Part shown: positions 20,077-29,027 of the stretch, one piece after another | How positions within the stretch are numbered: the first letter of the stretch is position 1 | How the letters are laid out: the number at the start of each line of letters is the position of its first letter | Source of the DNA: Limosilactobacillus reuteri | GTDB taxonomy: Bacteria; Bacillota; Bacilli; Lactobacillales; Lactobacillaceae | Reading direction: 5' to 3' | DNA length: 64,000 nt | Assembly (NCBI RefSeq): GCF_003072625.1 | Contig: NZ_CP027805.1 | Location: 1,759,501 to 1,823,500 of the forward strand | The notes under the pieces: generated by a model | What the model was told of the DNA's origin: nothing | Database searches by the model: none | What the model saw: only the letters and a program-made list of their open reading frames with translations | Translations under genes and position numbers: made by a program

Positions 20077-20638
20077 ATGACTAAACGTTCACTACATTTG
20101 CGTGACATTATTTTGCTTGCCCTAATTGGAATTATTTTTTGGTATAATTTATTTTGCAGCCGGTTTTGTCTATAACGGCTTAACTGTTCTACTGACACCA
20201 ATCGGTTATGGTCCAATGGCTAACGATTTAACAATGGGAATCTGGTGTATGGCTGGACCGCTTGCCGGCTTTTTGCTTCGGACTCCGGGAGTGGCTTTCC
20301 TTGGTGAGTTTTTGGGAGCCGCCGTTGAAATGCTTCTCGGCGATCAGTGGGGAGCAGCCAACTTAATTTCTGGGGCAGTTCAAGGTATCGGGTCCGAGTT
20401 AGGTTTTACTTTTACGCTCTATAAAATGTATAACTGGCTGACCCTCTTTATCTCATCCCTCACCCTTACATTTGTTACCTTTGGCTGGGATTGGTTCCGC
20501 AATGGCTATAATCACTTCAGCGGGCAAATGCTAATCATTATGCTTATTGCGCGCTTCATTTCAATGTTTGTCTTCTCTGGAATTCTGGTTAAATTAATTT
20601 CTAACCTTCTCCAACGAGCCCACTTAATCAAGCACTAA
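20077..20638 (+). pseudogene. ykoE: Thiamine-precursor ECF transporter S component YkoE, frameshifted
   Basis: Translation starts MTKRSLHLRDIILLALIGIIF with AAGGAG upstream. An extra T in a run of seven near 20135-20142 shifts the frame, and the protein continues in the next frame as FGIIYFAAGFVYNGLTVLLTPIGYGP to 20638. About 187 residues and 5-6 hydrophobic segments are as expected for YkoE, the membrane substrate-binding subunit for hydroxymethylpyrimidine/thiamine. The TPP riboswitch upstream supports the assignment. One indel in a homopolymer may be slippage or a sequencing error. Confidence 0.88.
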
Positions 20639-20641
20639 GAC

Positions 20642-22021
20642 TATGAAAAATACGATTTAATGATCTTTCATTTAATTTTGATCAGCAACCAATCCTTAAA
20701 AATATCACCGCCGAATTTACTGCTGGAAAGATTCACTTACTTACTGGGGTCTCTGGGAGCGGTAAATCCACCATTCTCAAGTTAATTGCTGGTCTCCTGC
20801 CTAAATATGGTGGTGAAATAGTTGCTGGAGCAGTCGATGCACCAACAAATGCTCAATTGGGATGGTATTTCAAGATCCGTTAATGCAATTTGCCCTTGAT
20901 ACGCCACGCCACGAATTAGAATTCACCCTAGAAAATTGCCAGGTACCCACTGACAAAATTCCAGAGCGCGTTAAAGAAGCTTTACAATTTGGTAAAGTTG
21001 ACGATCTTGCTAACCGTTTAATCACCACTCTTTCTGGTGGGCAACAACAGCGCGTGGCTTTAGCAGCTGCTACGGCAATGCAACCGAACGTGCTTTTATT
21101 AGACGAGTCCTTTGCCAATATTGATGAAGAAAACCGGCAACTTATCCTTAAACAATTAGTCCGCCTCAACAGTGACTATCACACAACAATTATCATTACT
21201 GACCACGATTTGCATGGTTACGAGCAACTACATCACTGGTTTGGCAATTAGCCAAGGGGCGTCTTACTCAACTTTCCAGTAAAAATAGGAGCCAACTTTT
21301 GACAGAAAGCGTTACTCCCCAAATTACCACTGTCCTTTCCCCGTCAACCTTACCCGCAATTATCAAATTTGACGAATTAGCAATAAAACGAGATAATCGT
21401 TCCTTACTTTTACCGACCAATTTAGGCATTCTTAAAAATAAAATAACTTTATTAACTGGACCAAATGGGATTGGTAAATCTACCCTTCTAAAAGCAATTG
21501 CCCGGCTTTTGAAATATGAAGGAAAGATTGACTATGCGGGGGAAAACATTCAAAAAATATCACCCGGGAAATATTACAAGCATCTGGGATTAATTTTTCA
21601 ACGTGCAAACGATCAATTCCTAAATGTAACCGTTGGCGAAGAACTGGCATTAGGCTTTAAGACTTGCCAGAATCCCTATTTTAATCAACAACAAGTTAAC
21701 GAAGCATTAGCAGCTCTTGGTCTGAACGGAAGAGAAGATCAAGTTGTTTATTCTTTGAGTGGTGGTCAAAAGAAAAAGCTGCAAATCTTGCTGATGTTAA
21801 TGCGCGGACAAGAAACCTTATTGCTTGACGAACCATTTACTGGTTTAGATCCAGCATCCTTAAAGACTGTCCTGCAACTAATCAAAGCATCCCAAAAAGA
21901 AAAAACCAAAACTTTGCTGATTGTTAGTCATCAATTAAGCGGACTTGATGGTTTCATTGATTATCATCTTACAATGAATCATCAACGTCTTAATTATGTT
22001 GGAGGGAGTTATGAATCCTAG
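20642..22021 (+). pseudogene. ykoD: Double ABC-ATPase YkoD of the thiamine-precursor ECF transporter, frameshifted
   Basis: Two ATPase domains lie in tandem, as in YkoD. The first has TGVSGSGKST (Walker A), TTLSGGQQQRVALAA (signature) and VLLLDESFANID. The second has TGPNGIGKSTLL, YSLSGGQKKKLQILL and TLLLDEPFTGLD. Frame is lost right after the ATG (near 20650), again at about 20865 (GLNAQLG to MVFQDPL) and again between the domains near 21235. The second domain (21299-22021) is intact on its own. Overlap with ykoC (start 22011) supports a ykoE-ykoD-ykoC operon. As written, no full ATPase subunit can be made. Confidence 0.87.
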
Positions 22022-22664
22022 TTTAAAATTATTACTTGTTATTTTGCTTTCACTTGAGCTGACTTTTGTGACTAAGCTGTGGATTAACCTGATTGTCATT
22101 GTGGTGTGTTTGTTAATCCTTATCCATCAGCGATTTCACTGGCGACAATTTTGCTGGTTGGCTTTTGTCCCTCTCTTTCCGGCGCTAGCTATTTTCATTA
22201 CAATTGTCTTCTTTAGTCCTAGTCATAGTCTCTTCGATGGAACTGTTCTTTTCAGTCGACTCTATGTTTATGTCTGCCTTGGAACAGTCTTTACGTTTAC
22301 GACCGATACATTAACTCTTGCTCGCTCATTAGAACAAAATTGTCACCTTTCTAGCAAATATGCTTATGGGGTGCTCGCTGCTCTTAATCTGATTCCAAAA
22401 ATGAAACAAGCCGTTACAACTATTTATACGGCAGGACAAATGCGGGGTGTTAATTTACATTGGTGGTCACCAACGCTCTACTTCAAAGCGATTCTGGTTG
22501 CGATTCAATGGTCAGATCAATTAGCGCAGGCCATGGAATCACACGGTTTCGTGGAAGGGCAAGCACGAACAGCTACCGTGGATATCCCGATTACCAGCCA
22601 CGATTGGCTTTCTTTTTTAAGTATTATTTGCCTTGTACAAATAATTGTAATTGCGCTCCCTTGA
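22011..22664 (+). CDS. ykoC: ECF transporter transmembrane (T) component YkoC
   Basis: A 217-residue membrane protein with about five hydrophobic segments. The coupling motif region GQMRGVNL (residues 143-150) corresponds to the ARG-type motif that contacts the ATPase. I start at ATG 22011, which has GGAGGGAG two bases upstream and overlaps the end of the ATPase gene. It is the only uninterrupted member of the riboswitch-controlled ykoEDC set. Without working YkoE and YkoD it has no partner here. Confidence 0.87.
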   Translation: MNPSLKLLLVILLSLELTFVTKLWINLIVIVVCLLILIHQRFHWRQFCWLAFVPLFPALAIFITIVFFSPSHSLFDGTVLFSRLYVYVCLGTVFTFTTDTLTLARSLEQNCHLSSKYAYGVLAALNLIPKMKQAVTTIYTAGQMRGVNLHWWSPTLYFKAILVAIQWSDQLAQAMESHGFVEGQARTATVDIPITSHDWLSFLSIICLVQIIVIALP

Positions 22665-22704
22665 GTTTTCATGCGATAATAAAATAAAAGAAAGGACTGA
22701 TATA

Positions 22705-23046
22705 GTGAACTATAATAATTTAACGGACCGAATCGTTAATACTTTATCCTATTTAAGCATCTTATTTTTACCAGTTATCTTTCCACTAATCGTGTGGATA
22801 ATTGCCAAAAGCAGTGATCGACCAACTATTGCTAAGAACGCTCGCTATGCATTTTGGAGTCAAATTTTCCCATTGTTATATGTAATAGGCGCAATTTTAG
22901 TCTTTAGTGTCTTTTCATTAAACCCCGCTAACTTCCACGGGGGCGCATTGTTTGGAATTCTCCTAACATTTGCTCTTTTATTAGCCCTTTTGTTATTTAT
23001 TTATAATATTGCCATGGCCGTAAAAATGCTGATTGGCCGTGAGTAA
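22705..23046 (+). CDS. DUF4870-like small membrane protein
   Basis: A 113-residue protein with three hydrophobic helices (about 15-37, 50-75 and 85-108). Its N-terminus (NTLSYLSILFLPVIFPLIVWIIAK) and the conserved KNARYAFWSQI segment match the DUF4870/Tic20-like family, whose function is unknown. I choose the GTG at 22705, which has GAAAGGA seven bases upstream, over the ATG at 22651 inside ykoC. It is followed by a terminator. Confidence 0.75.
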   Translation: MNYNNLTDRIVNTLSYLSILFLPVIFPLIVWIIAKSSDRPTIAKNARYAFWSQIFPLLYVIGAILVFSVFSLNPANFHGGALFGILLTFALLLALLLFIYNIAMAVKMLIGRE

Positions 23047-23055
23047 GCTAAGAGA

Positions 23056-23101
23056 GTAGAGACCAGGAAATGCTAGTATTTTCCCGGTCTCTCGTTTTTT
23101 A
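23056..23101 (+). terminator. Intrinsic terminator after the DUF4870 gene
   Basis: AGAGACCAGGAAA pairs with TTTCCCGGTCTCT, then GTTTTTT. Confidence 0.85.
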
Positions 23102-23130
23102 TCCAAAATATCAAGTGAGGTGATTAATCG

Positions 23131-25092
23131 ATGGAAATGATTTTAGGCATTGTTCTTCTATTGACTGCTGTTGTTGCAGCTAATGTTGTTCATCTTATTT
23201 ACCCTAAGATTCCACTATCCATCTATCAAATTATTGCAGGAATTCTTTTAGCATCCCTGCCTACTGAGGCCACTAACTTTACCATGCATCCAGAATTATT
23301 CATGATGGTGGTCATTGCTCCTTTAATGTTTAATGACGGACAAAATCAATCATTCCGTTATCTTTCGAGCAATATCAAATCGATCCTATCAATGACTGTT
23401 GGATTAGCACTTGTCACGGTCTTGATTACTGGGAGCTTTTTACATCTGCTTCAACCAGAAACTTTCTCCTTAGCACTCGCCTTTATGTTGGCCGCGATTG
23501 TTACGCCAACTGATGCGGTCGCTGTAAAGTCAATTACTACTAACATGAAAGTCCCTAAAAACGTTAATGGTGCTCTGGAATATGAATCCCTCTTCAATGA
23601 TGCATCGGGAATTGTTCTTTTAGACTTGGCACTTGAAACATATACGTCTGGGAATTTTTCTTTAGGGCATGGGATCTGGATCTTTGTGTATGTTTTCTTC
23701 GGCGGAATTATTTTCGGGGCAGTATTAGGAAGTCTATTAATCAGTCTCCGTACTAGTTTGATGCGGAAACACGTTGATATTGGCTCTATTGTTATTCCAA
23801 TCAACGTAATGACTCCCATCGTTGTTTACTGGCTGGCTGAAGAACTGCATCTTTCGGGAATCTTAGCCGTCGTCGCTGCAGGAGTCGTTCATAGTATCCT
23901 CTATGATCGCATGCGGCTTACATCGACTAAAGTCCAAATGTCTACTACCACTATTTGGAATATCATTAGCGATGCCTTAAACGGATTAGTATTTGTCCTT
24001 TTAGGGGTGATGCTTCCACAGGTACTTGGACGAACTTCTTGGCAAAATCTGGGGGCAATCGTTGCCTTAGCCTTTGCAATCTACATTATTACAACCTTCT
24101 TAAGATTCTTATGGGTTCGATTCAAGCTCGTCAATATTCAATCGACTAACCTCAACCGTGATAGTCTCTTAATGGCATTAGGAGGAATTCACGGAACGAT
24201 CACTCTGGCATTAGCTTTCTCGTTGCCAGTATTGATTAACAACCATCAATTTGCTTTCCGTAATTCAATGATCTTGATTGCCGCGATTGTTATTTTGATT
24301 AGTATTGCTGTCGGCGCAATTGGTTATCCAATTATTTTACCGCCTAAATCTAAGAGTTATTCAAAGAGTGAATTCCAAAAGGAACTTATTAAAACAGTTC
24401 AATATGCTATTAATGAGCTACGAACTTCAGAAAAATATTCACCAGAAAAAGCGGCTGTTATTGACCAATTGAGTAGTCAAATGACGCAATACCATGAATT
24501 CAATCGCAACGTTTATAGTCAATTAATGAGGAAAGCTCATCAAATTGAATTGGCTACCTTAGACCGCCTTAACGAAGAAGGCCGAATCTCTGACAAGGAG
24601 GCCAATTTCCTCGTTAATTTTGTTACACGATCGATTTTCCGCGTAAATAAACACAGCTTTCTTGAATTATGGGTCATCTTATGGCACCGATTAAAATGGC
24701 GTTTTATTCGCTACCGCCATCTCAAAAAAGGTTCCCGCTACAATGTGGGGCCAAAATATCAATTAACCAAGGAACAGCGCGCTGAAACAGCTGAGATCCT
24801 AGAAACAATTAATCGTGAAATCGATAAATATCTTCATTCGATTGAAACTCCACAAAACGCGAATGAAGTTGCCATGGTACGACGGACATACTTCCAACGA
24901 AAACGATTCTTCCTGCACGATATTTCGATGGATACCGACCTCATTACTTCTTTATTTATTGAGGCATTTCAGCTTGAGCACAGTTATGTTCAAATGCAAC
25001 TTACTGATGACCAATTTTCACAAGAATTAGCAAACGCATTAAACGAACAGATCTCAACTGATGAATTGGTTTACACTCAATCATTAGACTAA
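23131..25092 (+). CDS. Na+/H+ antiporter, CPA1 (NhaP) family
   Basis: A 653-residue monovalent cation:proton antiporter. About 12 membrane segments fill residues 1-410, with the ion-site motif ESLFNDASGIVLLDL (residues 150-164, catalytic ND) and the TPTDAVAV segment earlier. The remaining ~240 residues are a hydrophilic, helical cytoplasmic domain. By family it expels Na+ in exchange for protons and helps pH and salt tolerance. It stands alone with a terminator after it; an IS30 copy is inserted just downstream. Confidence 0.92.
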   Translation: MEMILGIVLLLTAVVAANVVHLIYPKIPLSIYQIIAGILLASLPTEATNFTMHPELFMMVVIAPLMFNDGQNQSFRYLSSNIKSILSMTVGLALVTVLITGSFLHLLQPETFSLALAFMLAAIVTPTDAVAVKSITTNMKVPKNVNGALEYESLFNDASGIVLLDLALETYTSGNFSLGHGIWIFVYVFFGGIIFGAVLGSLLISLRTSLMRKHVDIGSIVIPINVMTPIVVYWLAEELHLSGILAVVAAGVVHSILYDRMRLTSTKVQMSTTTIWNIISDALNGLVFVLLGVMLPQVLGRTSWQNLGAIVALAFAIYIITTFLRFLWVRFKLVNIQSTNLNRDSLLMALGGIHGTITLALAFSLPVLINNHQFAFRNSMILIAAIVILISIAVGAIGYPIILPPKSKSYSKSEFQKELIKTVQYAINELRTSEKYSPEKAAVIDQLSSQMTQYHEFNRNVYSQLMRKAHQIELATLDRLNEEGRISDKEANFLVNFVTRSIFRVNKHSFLELWVILWHRLKWRFIRYRHLKKGSRYNVGPKYQLTKEQRAETAEILETINREIDKYLHSIETPQNANEVAMVRRTYFQRKRFFLHDISMDTDLITSLFIEAFQLEHSYVQMQLTDDQFSQELANALNEQISTDELVYTQSLD

Positions 25093-25137
25093 AAAAGGAA
25101 ATTGCTGCAAAATCTTGCAAAGCAATTTCCCTTTTTA
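25091..25137 (+). terminator. Intrinsic terminator after the Na+/H+ antiporter
   Basis: GGAAATTGCT pairs with AGCAATTTCC, then CTTTTT. Confidence 0.88.
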
Positions 25138-25147
25138 TGTCGTCGTT

Positions 25148-26209
25148 TGTAAAATTAAGTTAGAAAAAATAAAAAGCCATTTGTGATAGACTTTTGAATA
25201 TCCCTAATCAAAAGAAAGGCAATCACAAATGACCTCTAAACATCTTACCACACGTGAATTAACTCTCATAGCTGATTTTTGGTATCAAGGTACTAAAGCT
25301 TATCGGGCTGCTAAATTACTTCAGCGTAGTCAAGAAACCATCTATCGTGTTTATCGTTTCCTCAATGACGGTAAAACCATCGACCAATATCTTCAGACTT
25401 ATCAGCGTCATAAGCGTCGTTGTGGTCGGAAGCAGACCCAACTGCCAACTATCGAAGTTAACTATATCCATGCGCAAATCAAGGCGGGTTGGACTCCTGA
25501 TACTATTATTGGTCGTCATGAACACCCAATTAGCTGCAGTATGCGCACCCTTTATCGCATGTTTGCCCGCAATCAGTATGGCTTTTCCGTTAAACAGCTA
25601 CCGATGAAAGGAAAACGCCATCCCAATGGCTATGTGGAACGTCGTGGTAAAGCTGGCCAATTAGGACGCAGTATCTATCAACGATATCGTGATTTTCCGC
25701 ATTACCAACATGAATTTGGGCACTTTGAAGCTGATACAGTTCAAGGTGAAGCTCACCGCGGAGCGGTAATGACGCTAGTAGAGCGACAATCCAAAGTAAT
25801 GATTGTCCTTAATATTCATCATAAAACAGACGAAGCAGTGAATTGCCAGCTTGATCAATGGCTCGCTAAACTGCCACGTCACTTTGTTAAATCAATTACT
25901 TTTGATAACGGGAAAGAATTTGCTGGATGGCGAGAAATAGCCAATAAGTATGATCTTCACACCTATTTTGCGGAAGTCGGTGCTCCCAATCAACGAGGGC
26001 TAAACGAAAATAATAACGGCCTCTTGCGTCGTGATGGTCTTAGTAAAAAGCTAGATTTTCGCGATTTACCAGACGAACTAGTCACTCAGCTAATGCATCG
26101 TCGCAACAATATCCCACGAAAATCTCTTAATTATCGTACACCATTAGAAGTATTCTTGAGTCATGTCACAGAAGAACAACTTTCACCTTTTTTCTAATTT
26201 AAATTGACA
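25148..26209 (+). mobile_element. IS30-family insertion sequence, copy A
   Basis: Imperfect inverted repeats bound the element: TGTAAAATTAAGTTAGAAAA at 25148 and the reverse complement of the 26188-26209 end (TGTCAATTTAAATTAGAAAA), with 19 of 22 bases matching. It carries one intact transposase gene. A related element with nearly the same ends lies at 60836-61906. The exact ends and any short target duplication are uncertain by a few bases. Confidence 0.85.
25229..26197 (+). CDS. IS30-family transposase (copy A)
   Basis: A 322-residue DDE transposase. The N-terminal helix-turn-helix (LTTRELTLIADFWYQGTKAYRAAKLLQRS) is followed by the catalytic core with FGHFEADTVQG (first D), ITFDNGKEFAGW (second D) and GLNENNNGLLRRD (E). 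AGAAAGGCAATCACAA precedes the ATG. The gene is complete and its codon use is AT-rich like the host, unlike copy B at 60.9 kb. It cuts and joins IS30 ends. Confidence 0.95.
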   Translation: MTSKHLTTRELTLIADFWYQGTKAYRAAKLLQRSQETIYRVYRFLNDGKTIDQYLQTYQRHKRRCGRKQTQLPTIEVNYIHAQIKAGWTPDTIIGRHEHPISCSMRTLYRMFARNQYGFSVKQLPMKGKRHPNGYVERRGKAGQLGRSIYQRYRDFPHYQHEFGHFEADTVQGEAHRGAVMTLVERQSKVMIVLNIHHKTDEAVNCQLDQWLAKLPRHFVKSITFDNGKEFAGWREIANKYDLHTYFAEVGAPNQRGLNENNNGLLRRDGLSKKLDFRDLPDELVTQLMHRRNNIPRKSLNYRTPLEVFLSHVTEEQLSPFF

Positions 26210-26219
26210 TTTCAGGTGT

Positions 26220-26576
26220 TTAAAGAAATGTAAGTAAAAACGCAATCAACGCTGGTAAAAATTGAATTAGAATAATGTTTTTGGTTGCAGTAAGCGCACC
26301 AAATAATGCAACAACCATCACAAAAACCAAGAGCATTTGCCATACCAATACTAAGGTTGCCCCACTAAATAACCAGTAACTGGCGATGATAGCTGCTCCT
26401 AAGGCTCCGTTATAAATACCCTGGTTAGCGAATGAAACCCGTGCTTCATGCTGTTGCGTAAACTTAAGCGGTAAGTCAAACGCCTTGGCTTGCTGTGCCG
26501 GGTTACCAAAGATTTCTAAGGCCATAATACCTAAATGTTCGATTGCAACAAACATCGTAACAATAATTGCAAGCAT
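26220..26576 (-). CDS. DUF1304 family membrane protein
   Basis: A 118-residue integral membrane protein with four hydrophobic helices. The conserved N-terminal region (FVAIEHLGIMALEIFG) and the FANQGIYNGALG segment match DUF1304, a family of unknown function. Its stop lies about ten bases from the right end of IS30 copy A. It is 13 bp downstream of the hydrolase gene on the same strand, so the two are probably co-transcribed. Confidence 0.83.
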   Translation of the reverse strand: MLAIIVTMFVAIEHLGIMALEIFGNPAQQAKAFDLPLKFTQQHEARVSFANQGIYNGALGAAIIASYWLFSGATLVLVWQMLLVFVMVVALFGALTATKNIILIQFLPALIAFLLTFL

Positions 26577-26589
26577 CTTTTTCCCCCAA

Positions 26590-27570
26590 CTATTTAATAT
26601 AGTGATCTAAAAATTTTGTCAAATGGCGTCGATATTCGCTGGGATGGGTCGCATATGACTTTGCGTGCGCTGCTCCTGGCACTACCCACAATTCTTTGTT
26701 TCCCTTTGTTGCACGGTAATTGCGATAAACCATTTCAGTTGGAACAAAATTATCTTTTGCTCCATGGATAAATAGCATTGGGCGATGATTATGATGCAAC
26801 ATATTTAAGGAGCTAGCTTCATGAATGTAAAAACCATTCTTCACCCGATTAATTAAACTCATCGTACTTATTAATGGCACCCGTAAAAACTTCGGAATCC
26901 CATATAAATTACCAGCCTCATAATTTAATTCATCATTAAGACTCGTATATCCACAATCTTCAACAAACGCTTTTACTTGTGATGGAAGGTTAATGCCACT
27001 AGTCATCATTGTTGTCGCACCACCCATACTGACCCCAAACAAGACTACCTGACTATCTTCCCCATTATGCCGAATAAGTTTATTAATCCATTTGCGAATA
27101 TCATAACGCTCTGGCCATCCATAACCAATGTATTTCCCTTGGCTTTGACCATGAGCCCGCGCATCTGGCATTAGAACATTATACCCCATCTGATGGAAAA
27201 GCGCGGCATATTCGCCCATCTTCTCTTTGTCACCCATAAATCCATGGGCAATTACCACATTTTTTGTTGTCGGTTTAGCAGCAGGGATGTAATCAGCAAC
27301 TAGTTTATAATTTCCACTAGCCGATTTCATTGTCCATTTTTCTTTTTTGGCATGCTTAAACCACATTTTCTGCTCATATAATGGATCATTTCGTGAAATT
27401 TTAGTTGAATTATTAATAAAATCCTTATGCCCCGGTACCATTGCCACCGAGAAAAAATAGCTACTAGCGGTAAAGATTGCCACTGCGATTACAACTACAA
27501 TTCCAATAAGCCATCGCCAAGGATGCCACTGTTTCTTTTTTGTCTTTGTTCTCAAAATAATTAACCCCAT
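26590..27570 (-). CDS. Membrane-anchored alpha/beta hydrolase
   Basis: A 326-residue protein with one N-terminal membrane helix (about 18-40) after a basic stretch, so the hydrolase domain should face outward. The nucleophile elbow is GVSMGG (about residues 175-180), the acid is in HGAKDNFVP and the His in VPGAAHAKSY. It resembles the extended alpha/beta hydrolases (YqkD type) common in lactobacilli; the substrate is unknown. It is likely co-transcribed with the DUF1304 gene that follows. Confidence 0.86.
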   Translation of the reverse strand: MGLIILRTKTKKKQWHPWRWLIGIVVVIAVAIFTASSYFFSVAMVPGHKDFINNSTKISRNDPLYEQKMWFKHAKKEKWTMKSASGNYKLVADYIPAAKPTTKNVVIAHGFMGDKEKMGEYAALFHQMGYNVLMPDARAHGQSQGKYIGYGWPERYDIRKWINKLIRHNGEDSQVVLFGVSMGGATTMMTSGINLPSQVKAFVEDCGYTSLNDELNYEAGNLYGIPKFLRVPLISTMSLINRVKNGFYIHEASSLNMLHHNHRPMLFIHGAKDNFVPTEMVYRNYRATKGNKELWVVPGAAHAKSYATHPSEYRRHLTKFLDHYIK

Positions 27571-27691
27571 GTTATATTATTTAATCAATGCGCCTAGTTT
27601 AGCACACTTTCTGTTATTTTGCATATTCTTTTCATTCAAAATCGTGATGCTAATGTTAAAATAGATAATGATATATTAAGGGAGTGAAATA

Positions 27692-28105
27692 ATGTTTCCA
27701 GAACGCCTACGAGCACTTCGCAAAGGACAAAAGATAACCTTAAAGGAGCTTGCTACCCATCTCAATGAAAACCTTGGCCCCAATGAAAAGCCAAACACTG
27801 CTTCGCAAATCGGTAACTGGGAACGCGGTATTCGGACCCCGTCATACGTTGAAGCACGAAAACTAGCCGAATTCTTTGATGTCAGTCTGGACTATCTTAC
27901 TGGAAAAACTGATCGTGATGATTTTGATTTAGCAAAATTATTTTTCTCTAGTAAGAACCTGTCGTTTAATCAAACTGTACTTTCAAGTGATGATCGATAT
28001 GAAATTTTCCAATTAATTGATGGTTACTTAAAGGGACGGCATAATCGCCGAGATACAGACACCTTCTATGGTAAGCAAGAACAACTAGATTTAAAACTTA
28101 AATAA
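27692..28105 (+). CDS. XRE-family transcriptional regulator
   Basis: A 137-residue protein. The N-terminal lambda-repressor-type HTH spans residues 1-68 (FPERLRALRKGQKITLKELATHL ... IGNWERGIRTPSYVEARKLAEFFDVSLDYLTGKTD). The C-terminal half has no domain I recognise. Its ribosome binding site is GGGAG, and the gene lies 10 bp before a methyltransferase-like gene, which suggests one operon. Confidence 0.87.
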   Translation: MFPERLRALRKGQKITLKELATHLNENLGPNEKPNTASQIGNWERGIRTPSYVEARKLAEFFDVSLDYLTGKTDRDDFDLAKLFFSSKNLSFNQTVLSSDDRYEIFQLIDGYLKGRHNRRDTDTFYGKQEQLDLKLK

Positions 28106-28115
28106 GGAGTTTGCG

Positions 28116-28973
28116 ATGAATCCTAAAAAATTAAAACAGCTAAAAAAGCGGGTAAAAAAAGCTCATCAAATTGTTAATGAGCCTTCCTATATTCAAGAAC
28201 TAAATACTTACCGTGACCTATTCGATGACTTTCCTCCTGTAAATTACCTCATTAATAACGTTTTAGAAAGTGATCGACTACTCAAAAACGGCTTATTGCC
28301 ACAACCTCTACCAAAATTATTATTGCCGGATAACATTCAAGATACCATTTTCAAAAAAGTTAATGAACAGTTCCCCCAAGGTGATCCACGTGGTGATAAA
28401 CTTTGGAATAAATATAGTGAGGCGTTGCCAAAATTAGATAAGGCGTTGCGCAACTATCGTGATTATCTCGAGGAAACATACGGAATGTGGTCATACGTCA
28501 ATGCACCTTTTGCCAAAGCACTTTCTGATTATTTAGACGGGGCGCCAACACTGGAGATTATGGCCGGTAATGGTTATATTTCTAAGGGATTACGCAATAA
28601 CAATGCCACCCAAAAGATTTATACTACCGATAGTCAGGCATGGATAAAAGAAAACGAAACGGGCAAACACCCTGTCACTAAGATTGAGAAGTTGGACGCT
28701 CTAGAAGCAATCAAAAAATACGGTGACGAGGTCGAATATGTCATTATGTCATGGGCTCCCGACAAGGGTGAAATTGACTGGGATGTCCTGCAACTTCTTC
28801 GTTCAACATACCCCGAAGTCAAATTATTAGTTATTGGCGAAAAAGATGGCGCAACTAACTCTAAGGAATTCTGGCAAGAGGCACAATTGAGTCAAGACGA
28901 TGAATTACAGAAAGTTAATGCTAACTTGCACTCGTTTGATTTGATTGATGAACAGATTTATCTAGCGAAATAA
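28116..28973 (+). CDS. Methyltransferase-like protein, function unknown
   Basis: A 285-residue protein with a helical N-terminal half (residues 1-120, many charged residues) and a Rossmann-like half. The latter begins LEIMAGNGYISKGL, which looks like SAM-binding motif I. The motif II-like acidic end YTTDSQAW and a VIMSWAPD strand follow. No catalytic motif for a specific substrate (no NPPY, no DPPY) is visible, so nucleic-acid N-methylation is not supported. Pairing with an XRE regulator suggests a controlled unit. AAATAAGGAGTTTGCG precedes the ATG. Confidence 0.65.
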   Translation: MNPKKLKQLKKRVKKAHQIVNEPSYIQELNTYRDLFDDFPPVNYLINNVLESDRLLKNGLLPQPLPKLLLPDNIQDTIFKKVNEQFPQGDPRGDKLWNKYSEALPKLDKALRNYRDYLEETYGMWSYVNAPFAKALSDYLDGAPTLEIMAGNGYISKGLRNNNATQKIYTTDSQAWIKENETGKHPVTKIEKLDALEAIKKYGDEVEYVIMSWAPDKGEIDWDVLQLLRSTYPEVKLLVIGEKDGATNSKEFWQEAQLSQDDELQKVNANLHSFDLIDEQIYLAK

Positions 28974-28975
28974 AA

Positions 28976-29027
28976 AAAGTTAAGGTTAAAAGAGAACTAA
29001 AGTTTTCTCTTAACCTCAACTTTTTAT
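28976..29027. terminator. Bidirectional terminator
   Basis: AAGTTAAGGTTAAAAGAGAA pairs with TTCTCTTAACCTCAACTT, flanked by A and T runs. It serves the convergent methyltransferase-like and MDR genes. Confidence 0.85.

Noticed and set aside
28116-28973. Restriction-modification methyltransferase
   Set aside because: No NPPY/DPPY motif, target-recognition domain or endonuclease neighbour is seen.
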